Source: Bog-473 sp035551835 (GTDB taxonomy: Bacteria > Actinomycetota > Acidimicrobiia > Acidimicrobiales > RAAP-2). Taken from it: a stretch of DNA of 57,553 bases. A program made the translations under genes and the position numbers. The DNA lies in assembly GCA_035551835.1 (NCBI GenBank), contig DASZMN010000123.1, forward strand, positions 1 through 57,553, in the 5' to 3' direction. Below the pieces are notes generated by a model, which was not told where the DNA came from, made no database searches, and saw only the letters and a list, made by a program, of their open reading frames with translations. Each line of letters opens with the position of its first letter. The stretch's first letter is position 1. Shown piece by piece: positions 39,602-47,329 of this stretch.

Positions 39602-39656
39602 ACCGCACGCCCCTTGAGCCGCACCGTCGGTTTCGACCCGGCGCCGCGTGCGGTTC
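39600..39656. terminator. 11-bp inverted repeat after the sigma gene
   Basis: GAACCGCACGC (39600-39610) pairs perfectly with GCGTGCGGTTC (39646-39656) around a 35-nt loop. It starts within the sigma-gene stop codon. The loop is long and no T run follows, so terminator function is tentative. Confidence 0.35.
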
Positions 39657-39676
39657 GCCCCGTCGCAGCGTCCGCC

Positions 39677-39682
39677 TAGGAT
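39677..39682 (+). promoter_or_regulatory. -10 element of the 24-residue peptide gene (leaderless type)
   Basis: TAGGAT ends 7 nt before ATG 39690. Confidence 0.5.
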
Positions 39683-39689
39683 CGCCGCC

Positions 39690-39764
39690 ATGAAGAAGCT
39701 CATCATTCTCGCCCTGCTGGTCGCCCTCGGCGTTGTCGCCGCCCGCCGCCTGCGCGAGGCGTAA
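39690..39764 (+). CDS. 24-residue single-pass membrane peptide
   Basis: ATG 39690 to TAA 39764 encodes MKKLIILALLVALGVVAARR followed by LREA. Two lysines, an 18-residue hydrophobic segment and a basic tail make a classic small inner-membrane protein. A -10-like TAGGAT 7 nt upstream gives it its own leaderless promoter. Similar tiny proteins of the DLW-39 type are known in actinobacteria, but identity with that family is not certain. It is convergent with the HAD phosphatase gene, 12 bp away. Confidence 0.6.
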   Translation: MKKLIILALLVALGVVAARRLREA

Positions 39765-39776
39765 GCCCCCTCAGCT

Positions 39777-40568
39777 TCAGGCGGCGCGTCCGGACGCCTG
39801 GCGGCCGCGGTGACCGCGGCGCCACAGGATGAGCGCGGCGCCTGCCACGGCCAAGCTCGTCGTCACCACCGGTGTGGTGCGGCCGACTCGGTCGCGCAGA
39901 CGGATCGGCTTGACGAAGTTGCGCACCTCCCAGCCGCGCTCGCGCGCGATCTTGGCCAGCGCCCGATCGGGGTTGACCGCCACGGGTCGCCCGACCGCCT
40001 CGAGCATGGGGAGGTCGGTGGCCGAGTCCGAGTAGGCGCTGCTCGAGCCGAGGTCGATCCCCGTGCGCTCGGCGAGCTCGCGCATGGCGGTCGCCTTGCA
40101 CTCGCCCTGCGCGTAGAAGGCCATCCGACCCGTGTAGCGCCCCTGCTCGTCGACCTCACCGCGCGAGCAGATGGCGCCGTCGACGCCGAGCAGGTCGGCC
40201 AGGGGCAGCACGATCTCCTCGGGTGACGCCGAGACGAGGTAGACGCGGTGGCCGGCCGCGCGGTGCAGCTCCATCAGCTCGAGCGCCTCGGCGTACATGA
40301 TCGGCTCGATGGTTTGCAGCATGGTCTCGCGCACGATCTGGCGGACCTGGGCGCGGTCCCAGCCCTTGGTCACCGCGAGCATCGACTCGCGGACCCGGAC
40401 CAGCCGGTCCTCGTCGGCCCCGAAGTAGAGGTAGATGAGCTGCGAGAGGGCCGCCCGGGCGACCAGCCGGCGGTTGATGAGCCCGCCCTTCAAGAAGGGT
40501 CGTCCGAACGCGGCGATGGAGGCACGGTCGATCACCGTCTTGTCGAGATCGAAGAACGCCGCCTCCAT
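39777..40568 (-). CDS. HAD-IB family phosphatase with C-terminal membrane segment
   Basis: The 263-residue protein has the HAD motif I FFDLDKTVID, motif II SASPEEI, a Lys in the KATAM region and motif III YSDSATDLPML, all of the SerB/HAD-IB type. A helical cap lies between about 30 and 100. A hydrophobic segment at about 238-253 suggests tail anchoring to the membrane. Phosphoserine phosphatase or a phospholipid-linked phosphatase role is possible. ATG 40568 is supported by a -10 element 7 nt upstream. Confidence 0.87.
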   Translation of the reverse strand: MEAAFFDLDKTVIDRASIAAFGRPFLKGGLINRRLVARAALSQLIYLYFGADEDRLVRVRESMLAVTKGWDRAQVRQIVRETMLQTIEPIMYAEALELMELHRAAGHRVYLVSASPEEIVLPLADLLGVDGAICSRGEVDEQGRYTGRMAFYAQGECKATAMRELAERTGIDLGSSSAYSDSATDLPMLEAVGRPVAVNPDRALAKIARERGWEVRNFVKPIRLRDRVGRTTPVVTTSLAVAGAALILWRRGHRGRQASGRAA

Positions 40569-40575
40569 GCCACCA

Positions 40576-40581
40576 ATGGTA
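40576..40581 (-). promoter_or_regulatory. -10 element of the HAD gene (leaderless type)
   Basis: TACCAT on the minus strand ends 7 nt before ATG 40568. Confidence 0.5.
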
Positions 40582-40750
40582 CGGGCGGCGGGCACTCAAC
40601 CTTGAGCAATGGTGACAAATCGAGGATCGGGCCGCGAACGCTGCGCTGCGCGGTGCTGGGCGCACGCACGATCGTGACCCGGGGTTGCGATCCGGTTGCG
40701 CATGCGCACACCGGTGGGTGCGGCGCCGATCGGCCGCCAGGGGAGAGCGG

Positions 40751-41422
40751 CTACGGCCCCTGTTCGGCGATGAACAACGCGTGGACCGCATCCTCGGCCT
40801 CTTCGGTCACCAGGACGAGCACTTCGTCCCCCGACTGCAGCGTCGTGTCACCCCGCGGCACGATGAGGCGGTCGGCCCGGACCACGGCGACCACGACGGC
40901 GTCACGCGGGAAGGCCAGGTCGGCGATCGCGGTGTCGTTGGCGGGGGAGTCCTCGGCGAGCGTGATCTCGACGAGGTGGGCGGCGCCCCCTTGGAACTGG
41001 AGCAGCCGGACCAACGAGCCCACCGACACCGCCTCTTCGACCAGTGCGGTGAGGAGCTGGGGAGTGGAGACTGAGACGTCGACGCCCCAGCTCTCGTTGA
41101 AGAGCCACTGGTTCTTCGGGTGGTTGACGCGTGCCACCACCCGCGGGACGGCGAACTCCTGCTTGGCCAACAGCGAGATCACCAGGTTGTCCTCGTCGTC
41201 ACCGGTCGCCGCGACGACGACGTCGACCGTGGCAAAGCCGGCGGCATCGAGAGAGGCGACCTCACACGCGTCACCGACGAACCAGGTCACGTCGAGCGTG
41301 GGGCGCAGCCGCTCGACGAGGTCGGGGTCCTTCTCAATCACGAGCACGTCGTGCCCGTTCGAATGCAGGTCGGAGGCGATGGCGGTGCCGACGCTGCCCG
41401 CGCCGGCGATGGCGACCTTCAC
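40751..41422 (-). CDS. TrkA-type K+ uptake regulator, second (CeoC-like)
   Basis: The 223-residue protein starts at GTG 41422 in a GTGA overlap with the other TrkA gene. It has an RCK/KTN NAD-binding domain (VAIAGAGSVGTAIA, then DACEVASLDAAG) and a C-terminal RCK-C domain. It gates a K+ channel or transporter in response to NAD(H)/nucleotides. The gene pair and the divergent permease reproduce the mycobacterial Rv2690c-ceoB-ceoC arrangement. Confidence 0.92.
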   Translation of the reverse strand: MKVAIAGAGSVGTAIASDLHSNGHDVLVIEKDPDLVERLRPTLDVTWFVGDACEVASLDAAGFATVDVVVAATGDDEDNLVISLLAKQEFAVPRVVARVNHPKNQWLFNESWGVDVSVSTPQLLTALVEEAVSVGSLVRLLQFQGGAAHLVEITLAEDSPANDTAIADLAFPRDAVVVAVVRADRLIVPRGDTTLQSGDEVLVLVTEEAEDAVHALFIAEQGP

Positions 41423-42087
41423 GAACCCATCGCCCGGCCCGCCAGGCGCGCCAACGCGTCGTCGAGCTCGCGCAGTGCGTCGTCCAGGACGGCCAGGTGC
41501 AGGACGTCGCCCTCCTGGCCGACGAGCTCGCGTGCATCGAGGCGCGGTTCGCCGGCACGGGTGACCGCGATGACGATCAGCCGCCCGGGCTGCTCGAGCT
41601 CGCTCAGGCGACGGCCGGCCCACGAGTCGGGGAGGGTCCGGTCGACGAGGGTCAGGCGCCCGCTGGCGTCCGACCACTCGCGCACGTCCTGACCCGGGAG
41701 CAGGCGGCGGCGCACCTGGTCGATGGTCCAGGTCACGGTCGCGACGGTCGGGATGCCGAGTCGCTGATAGATCTCGGCGCGGCGGGGGTCGTAGATGCGG
41801 GCCACCACGTTGGGGATCTTGTAGGTCTCCCGCGCGATGCGCACGGTCAGGATGTTCGTGTTGTCGCCGCTCGTCACCGCCGCCAGCGCATCGGCGTGGA
41901 GCGCACCCGCCGTCTCGAGGTCGTCACGGTCGAACCCCGATCCCACCAGGCGCTGACCGTTCCAGTCCTTGAGGCGGCGGAACGCGCGCTCTGACTTGTC
42001 GATGATGGCCACGGAATGACCCTCGGCGCTCAGCGAGATGGCGAGCCCGGACCCGACGCGGCCGCACCCGACGACGATCACATGCAC
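41419..42087 (-). CDS. TrkA-type K+ uptake regulator, first (CeoB-like)
   Basis: The 222-residue protein has the RCK motif VIVVGCGRVGSGLAISL, an acidic beta2 end (IIDKSERAF) and a C-terminal RCK-C domain. GTG 42087 is used as start, and GTGs at 42102 and 42081 are alternatives. It is followed with coupling by the CeoC-like gene and divergent from the APC-type permease, implying a shared potassium module. Confidence 0.92.
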   Translation of the reverse strand: MHVIVVGCGRVGSGLAISLSAEGHSVAIIDKSERAFRRLKDWNGQRLVGSGFDRDDLETAGALHADALAAVTSGDNTNILTVRIARETYKIPNVVARIYDPRRAEIYQRLGIPTVATVTWTIDQVRRRLLPGQDVREWSDASGRLTLVDRTLPDSWAGRRLSELEQPGRLIVIAVTRAGEPRLDARELVGQEGDVLHLAVLDDALRELDDALARLAGRAMGS

Positions 42088-42195
42088 GCCACAGTGCAAC
42101 ACGCCCCGTCAGGCTGTGCAAAAACCGACGGTCGGAGGCGTGGCCCGGCGGTCACGGGCCGGCCGCCGCGTCCGGGAGCGCCGCCCGATTGCTTC

Positions 42196-42201
42196 TACTG
42201 T
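42196..42201 (+). promoter_or_regulatory. -10 element of the permease gene (leaderless type)
   Basis: TACTGT ends 6 nt before GTG 42208. It lies in the 120-bp gap shared with the divergent trkA-type genes. Confidence 0.5.
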
Positions 42202-42207
42202 GTGGCC

Positions 42208-44661
42208 GTGGCGACCTCCACCGCGTCCCGGCCCACGATCCCGCTCCCGGGCGTCGCCGCCGAGAACATCCCCGAGACCCGACGGTACCGGCTGAAGAAC
42301 CGCCTGCTCGGTCCGCCCCTCGTCACCGAACAGTTGGCCTCGGAGCGCTTGAGCCGCCCCATCGCTCTCGGCGTGCTGGCGCCCGACTGCATCTCGTCTT
42401 CGGCCTACGGCACCGAGGAGATGCTGACCCAACTCGTGCCCTACATCGGCCTGGCGGCTTTCACGCTTGTCGTGCCGATCACGCTTGCCATTCTCGGCGT
42501 CCTCTTCTTCGTGACCCTCTCGTATCTCGAGGTGATTGCGCTCTACACGAAAGCGGGCGGGTCCTACGTGGTGGCCCGGGACAACTTCGGGCCGAAGGTG
42601 GCGCAGATCGCAGCCGTCGCACTCTTGATCGACTACACGGTCACCGTCGCCGTGCAGACCTCCGCGGGCACAGCGGCCCTGACCAGCGCGGTCCCGGGCC
42701 TGGCGAATACGACGGACACGGTCTTGATCACCGTCGGCGTCGTGCTCCTGCTGCTCTACGGAAACCTGCGCGGGATCCGCGAGGCTGGCAGCTATTTCGC
42801 CATCCCGACCTACTTCTACGTCGTCGCCCTGACGTTGGTCATCGTGGCCGGCTATATCAAGGAGGCGCTCGGCCAACTCCACCCGATCCCCCTGCCACCC
42901 GGGAACCAGGTCTTCGGTGGGCACATCGGCACGCCCGGTTCTGGCTGGCTGATGGGACTGGCCTTCATCACGCTGCTGCGTTCCTTCGCCAACGGCGGGT
43001 CGTCGCTGACCGGGCTCGAGGCGATCTCAAACGGCGTCTCCAGCTTCCGCCGGCCCGAGGCTCAGCATGCACGCCAGACCCTTGTCGTAATGAGCTCGAC
43101 CCTTGCCTTCCTCGTGCTCGGGACGACGCTCCTCGCACGATGGACGCACGCCGTGCCGTACGCGCTTGGATCCCCCACCGTGGTCTCCCAAGAGGTCAAG
43201 GCTGTGTTCGGCACCAGCGCCGCGGGGCATCTGCTCTTCTACGTCGTGCAACTGGCGACGATGCTGGTCCTCTACACAGGTGGGAACACCAGCTTCAATG
43301 GGTTTCCCTACCTGGCCAGTTTCGTGGCCGGCGACCGGTTCCTACCCCGTCAACTGACGCGGCGCGGCCACCGCCTCGCATTCTCGAACGGCATCCTCGT
43401 CCTGGCGGCCGTCGCGCTCGCGCTCGTCCTCGTGTACCGGGCGCAGCTCAATGGTCTCGTCGCGCTCTATGCAATCGGCGTCTTTACCGGTTTCACCATG
43501 GCCGGATCGGGAATGGTGAAGCACCACCTCGAAGCGCGCCAAGGGCACTGGCGGCGTAGCGTCCTGGTGAACGGGTTCTCCGCGTTCTTGTGCTTCACCG
43601 TCGTGCTGATCTTCGCCATCGCCAAATTCACGGAGGGCGCGTGGCTGATCGTCGTCATAGGACCGCTCCTCTATATGGGGCTGATCCGCATGCACACCCA
43701 GTACGCCCGTGAGGACGAGATGCTCGAGACGGGTGTGGTCGAGGCGTCCGAGGCCCCGGTGCTGCGGCGGCACGTGGTGGTCGTGCTGGTCGACCGCCTC
43801 GACATGGCGACCGCCCGGGCCCTGCAGTACGCGCGGATGCTGGCGCCCGACGACCTGCGGGCGGTGCACTTCGACATCGACACCAAGGCGGCGCGCGAGC
43901 TCGAGGCGGAGTGGGGCCGCCTCGGCCTGGCGCGTCTGCCCCTCGACATCATCGAGACCCCGGACCGCCGGCTCGGCCGCGCCGCCATCGAGCTGGTGGC
44001 GGACGCCACGCTCGACGGCGACACCGAGTGCACCGTGCTCCTGCCGCGGCGCAGCTACGCGCGGGTCTGGGAGCGGTTCCTCCACGACCGCACCGCCGAC
44101 AAGATCGCCGCCGTGCTCGGTCAGGTGCCGCACGTCGCCGCGACCATCGTCCCCTTCGCCGTCGGCGGCGGACGCCTCGGCGAGCGGGTGCGCTCCTACG
44201 GCCAGGCGGTGCAACAGCGGGCGCGGCAGGGGCGAGACGGATCCGAGGGCGACGAGACGATCGACCCCCAGGGGCGCAGCGGCGTCGATCGCCTGGGCCG
44301 CAGGGACGGCCCGCGTCGGCCGGGGGTGGTGCTCGACGCGGACGCGACCCTGGCCAAGCGGGCCGGGGCCACGACGCCGATCGCCGCGGTGGTGCCGCGT
44401 CAACGGGTGCGGGTGGCCGGCCGGGTCAAGTCGGTGCGGGTGCAACCCCGGGCGGGGACGTCCAACCTCGAGTGCGTGTTGAGCGACGGCACCGGCGGCA
44501 TCCTCTTGGTCTTCGTGGGCCGGCCCAAGATCGCCGGCATCGACCCGGGCGCCCGCCTGGTGGCCGAGGGCATGGTGGGGACCTGGAGCCGCCGGCCCGC
44601 CATGCTCAACCCGTTCTTCGAGGTGGTGCAGGGGGCGGCCAGCGACCCCACCGAACCCTGA
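42208..44661 (+). CDS. KimA-like APC permease with C-terminal USP-like and OB-fold domains
   Basis: The 817-residue product has an amphipathic N-terminus and a 12-helix APC permease (about 45-500: ISSSAYGTEEML, GGSYVVARDNFGPK, LTGLEAISNGV). A cytoplasmic USP-like region follows (about 525-660). A linker and a C-terminal OB-fold (about 730-810: RVRVAGRVKSVRVQP, LECVLSDGTGGILLVFVG) complete it. The permease-plus-USP part matches KimA/YdaO-type K+ importers. In mycobacteria the OB-fold protein (Rv2694c) is a separate gene near the permease and ceoBC. Here it is fused. GTG 42202 is an alternative start. Confidence 0.88.
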   Translation: MATSTASRPTIPLPGVAAENIPETRRYRLKNRLLGPPLVTEQLASERLSRPIALGVLAPDCISSSAYGTEEMLTQLVPYIGLAAFTLVVPITLAILGVLFFVTLSYLEVIALYTKAGGSYVVARDNFGPKVAQIAAVALLIDYTVTVAVQTSAGTAALTSAVPGLANTTDTVLITVGVVLLLLYGNLRGIREAGSYFAIPTYFYVVALTLVIVAGYIKEALGQLHPIPLPPGNQVFGGHIGTPGSGWLMGLAFITLLRSFANGGSSLTGLEAISNGVSSFRRPEAQHARQTLVVMSSTLAFLVLGTTLLARWTHAVPYALGSPTVVSQEVKAVFGTSAAGHLLFYVVQLATMLVLYTGGNTSFNGFPYLASFVAGDRFLPRQLTRRGHRLAFSNGILVLAAVALALVLVYRAQLNGLVALYAIGVFTGFTMAGSGMVKHHLEARQGHWRRSVLVNGFSAFLCFTVVLIFAIAKFTEGAWLIVVIGPLLYMGLIRMHTQYAREDEMLETGVVEASEAPVLRRHVVVVLVDRLDMATARALQYARMLAPDDLRAVHFDIDTKAARELEAEWGRLGLARLPLDIIETPDRRLGRAAIELVADATLDGDTECTVLLPRRSYARVWERFLHDRTADKIAAVLGQVPHVAATIVPFAVGGGRLGERVRSYGQAVQQRARQGRDGSEGDETIDPQGRSGVDRLGRRDGPRRPGVVLDADATLAKRAGATTPIAAVVPRQRVRVAGRVKSVRVQPRAGTSNLECVLSDGTGGILLVFVGRPKIAGIDPGARLVAEGMVGTWSRRPAMLNPFFEVVQGAASDPTEP

Positions 44662-44866
44662 GGGACCGGGTGGGGCAAATTGCCCGCCCCGGCGCCAGTC
44701 GCTAACGTGCCCGCGGCCCGGCGTCGGGTGCGACCTCCGCGGCGCGTCCTCGCTCCGGGATCACGATATCGACCGCCGTGGTGCTGAGCGCTGCCGCACC
44801 ACGCGGACGGGGGCGCGGCCGCCCTCACTCCACTGGGCGTACTGGAACAGAAAGGGCACACCGGGA

Positions 44867-47188
44867 ATGATCAATCTCCTCGCCGCCGAGGGTGGGTACC
44901 AGGCCTTTCATCTGGGCGGGGTAGACAAGACCTGGCTGTACATCTGCCTGGCCGCCGGGATCGTCGGCATCGGCGCCGGACTCCTCCTCGCCCGCAACGT
45001 GCTGGCGGCCGATCAGGGCACGGTCAAGATGAAGGAGATCGCCCAGGCGGTCCAGGAAGGCGCGGAGGCCTTCTTGGCCCGGCAATTCCGGGCGATCGTC
45101 ATGATCATCATCCCGCTGGCCATCCTCATCTTCTTCACGGCCACCAAGGTGGTGAAGCCCGACGGCGGGATCGCCCTGAGCTTCCAGCAGGACGGCCTCT
45201 ACCGGGTGATCTGCTTCCTGTTCGGGGCGGCCTTCTCGGGCCTCACCGGGTTCATCGGCATGAGCATCGCCGTGCGGGGCAACGTCCGCACCGCCGCGGC
45301 GGCCTCGCAGGGCGGTGGCATGGCGGGGGCGCTGCGGGTCGCCTTCCGCACCGGCGCCGTCACCGGCATGCTCTGCGTCGGCCTGGGCCTGGTCGGCGCG
45401 ACCGCCATCGTCCTCATCTTCCAGAACTCGGCGACCGCGGTGCTGATCGGCTTTGCGTTCGGCGCCTCGCTCCTCGCCCTCTTCATGCGTGTCGGCGGTG
45501 GCATCTTCACCAAGGCGGCCGACGTCGGCGCCGACCTCGTCGGCAAGGTCGAGGCCGGGATCCCCGAGGACGATCCGCGCAACGCCGCCACGATCGCCGA
45601 CAACGTGGGCGACAACGTGGGCGACTGCGCCGGCATGGCGGCCGACCTCTTCGAGTCCTACGAGATCACGATCATCTCGTCACTCATCCTCGGCTACTCG
45701 GCCTTCAACACGATCCATCACAATCCGACGGCCGCCGTCCTCTACCCGCTCATCGTCCCGGCCATCGGCATCATCGCCTCGGTGGTCGGCGTCGTGGTGG
45801 TGCGAGCGCGCAAGACCGACCGCAACGCGCTGGCTCCGATCAACCGAGGCTTCTGGCTGGCCGCGCTCTTGACCATCATCGGTGCCTTCCTGGTGGCGCA
45901 GTACTACGTGCACGACCTCAAGGTCTTCTACGCCGTCCTGACCGGCGTCATCCTCTCCCTGGTGGCCAGCCAGATCACAGAGCAGTTCACCTCGACCGAG
46001 CGCGGCCCGGTGAAGGAGATCGCCGCCTCGGCCCGCACCGGCCCGGCCACGACGGTGCTCTCGGGCATTTCCATCGGTCTCGAGTCGTCGGTCTGGGCCA
46101 TCATCGCCATTGCCATCGCCATCGGCGTGGCCATCGGGCTGGGCGACGGCAACATCGAGCTGACCTTCTACCTGGTGGCGCTCATCGGCATCGGGCTGCT
46201 GGCCACGGCGGGCATGGTCGTCTCGGAGGACAGCTTCGGCCCCGTGTCGGACAACGCGGCCGGCATCGCGGAGATGTCCGGCGAGTTCACCGGCGAGGCG
46301 GAGCGGATCATGGTCAGCCTCGACGCCGTCGGCAACACGACCAAGGCCATCACCAAGGGTGTCGCCATCGGTTCGGCCGTCATCGCCGCCGTCGCCCTGT
46401 TCGCCTCGTTCATCGAGACCATCGGCGAGCAGATTCCGAGCCTTCACGCGACGGGCTCGAAGCTCTTCAGCGTGATCCAGATCAACGTGGCCAACCCGAC
46501 CACGTTCATCGGTCTTCTCATCGGCGGCTCGATCGCCTTCCTCTTCTCTTCCCTGGCCATCCGCGCCGTCGGCCGCTCGGCGGGCACCGTCGTGCTCGAG
46601 GTGCGACGCCAGTTCCGCGAGCACCCCGGCATCATGGACTACACCGAGAAGCCCGAGTACGGGCGCGTGATCAGCATCTGCACCGCCGCCGCCCAGCGCG
46701 AGCTGGCGACGCCGGCGCTGCTGGCCATCCTGACCCCGGTCATCGTGGGTTTCGGCATCAACTACCTGGCGCTCGGGGCCTTCCTCGCCGGCACCATCCT
46801 CACCGGGCAGCTCATGGCCAACACCTTGTCGAACTCGGGTGGGGCGTGGGACAACGCGAAGAAGTACATCGAGGACGGCAACGAAGGCGGCAAGGGCTCG
46901 GAGGCGCACAAGGCCGCGGTCATCGGGGACACGGTGGGCGACCCGTTCAAGGACACGGCCGGCCCGGCGCTCAACCCGATGATCAAGGTGATGAACCTGG
47001 TCTCGCTGCTCATCCTGCCCGCCGTGATCACGCTGCGACACAACACCGGGGGTCGTCTCGCCATCGCTGCGGCGGCCCTCGTCGTCCTGCTCGGGGCGCT
47101 CGCGTTCTCGAAGCGGGCCACCACGGCCATGGACTCCGACAGCGCAGATTCGACGCCGGCTCCAGCCGCCGTCGCATCCGTCGATTGA
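44867..47188 (+). CDS. hppA: K+-independent H+-translocating pyrophosphatase
   Basis: The 773-residue protein has about 16 membrane helices and the pyrophosphate-binding motifs DNVGDNVGDCAGMAADLFE (near 245) and GDTVGDPFKDTAGPALNPM. The segment GNTTKAITKG (about 489-498) carries Lys where K+-dependent enzymes have Ala, marking the K+-independent class. It pumps protons at the expense of PPi. A helical N-terminal extension is normal in actinobacteria. The 205-bp upstream gap contains a weak AAAGGG ribosome-binding site. Confidence 0.96.
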   Translation: MINLLAAEGGYQAFHLGGVDKTWLYICLAAGIVGIGAGLLLARNVLAADQGTVKMKEIAQAVQEGAEAFLARQFRAIVMIIIPLAILIFFTATKVVKPDGGIALSFQQDGLYRVICFLFGAAFSGLTGFIGMSIAVRGNVRTAAAASQGGGMAGALRVAFRTGAVTGMLCVGLGLVGATAIVLIFQNSATAVLIGFAFGASLLALFMRVGGGIFTKAADVGADLVGKVEAGIPEDDPRNAATIADNVGDNVGDCAGMAADLFESYEITIISSLILGYSAFNTIHHNPTAAVLYPLIVPAIGIIASVVGVVVVRARKTDRNALAPINRGFWLAALLTIIGAFLVAQYYVHDLKVFYAVLTGVILSLVASQITEQFTSTERGPVKEIAASARTGPATTVLSGISIGLESSVWAIIAIAIAIGVAIGLGDGNIELTFYLVALIGIGLLATAGMVVSEDSFGPVSDNAAGIAEMSGEFTGEAERIMVSLDAVGNTTKAITKGVAIGSAVIAAVALFASFIETIGEQIPSLHATGSKLFSVIQINVANPTTFIGLLIGGSIAFLFSSLAIRAVGRSAGTVVLEVRRQFREHPGIMDYTEKPEYGRVISICTAAAQRELATPALLAILTPVIVGFGINYLALGAFLAGTILTGQLMANTLSNSGGAWDNAKKYIEDGNEGGKGSEAHKAAVIGDTVGDPFKDTAGPALNPMIKVMNLVSLLILPAVITLRHNTGGRLAIAAAALVVLLGALAFSKRATTAMDSDSADSTPAPAAVASVD

Positions 47189-47231
47189 CCTGCTCAGCGG
47201 CCTAGGCGACCGTTCGCTGCCAGTGCCGCGA

Positions 47232-47261
47232 CCCGGCCCTGCTCTTGACAGGCGGGCCGGG
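47232..47261. terminator. 8-bp perfect hairpin after hppA
   Basis: CCCGGCCC (47232-47239) pairs with GGGCCGGG (47254-47261) around a 14-nt loop, 44 bp after the hppA stop. It could end the hppA mRNA. The loop also contains the TTGACA of the candidate topA promoter. Confidence 0.45.
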
Positions 47262-47274
47262 CGGCCCCCACTCT
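47245..47274 (+). promoter_or_regulatory. candidate topA promoter
   Basis: A perfect TTGACA (47245-47250) is followed after 18 bp by CACTCT (47269-47274), which has the key A and T of a -10. The start of transcription would be about 48 nt before topA. The hairpin at 47232-47261 overlaps the -35 and spacer. Confidence 0.45.
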
Positions 47275-47329
47275 GATTTGACCATGCCCTCCGAGCCATC
47301 GTTCCGGTCAGTGCCCCGCGGGGTGCGTC

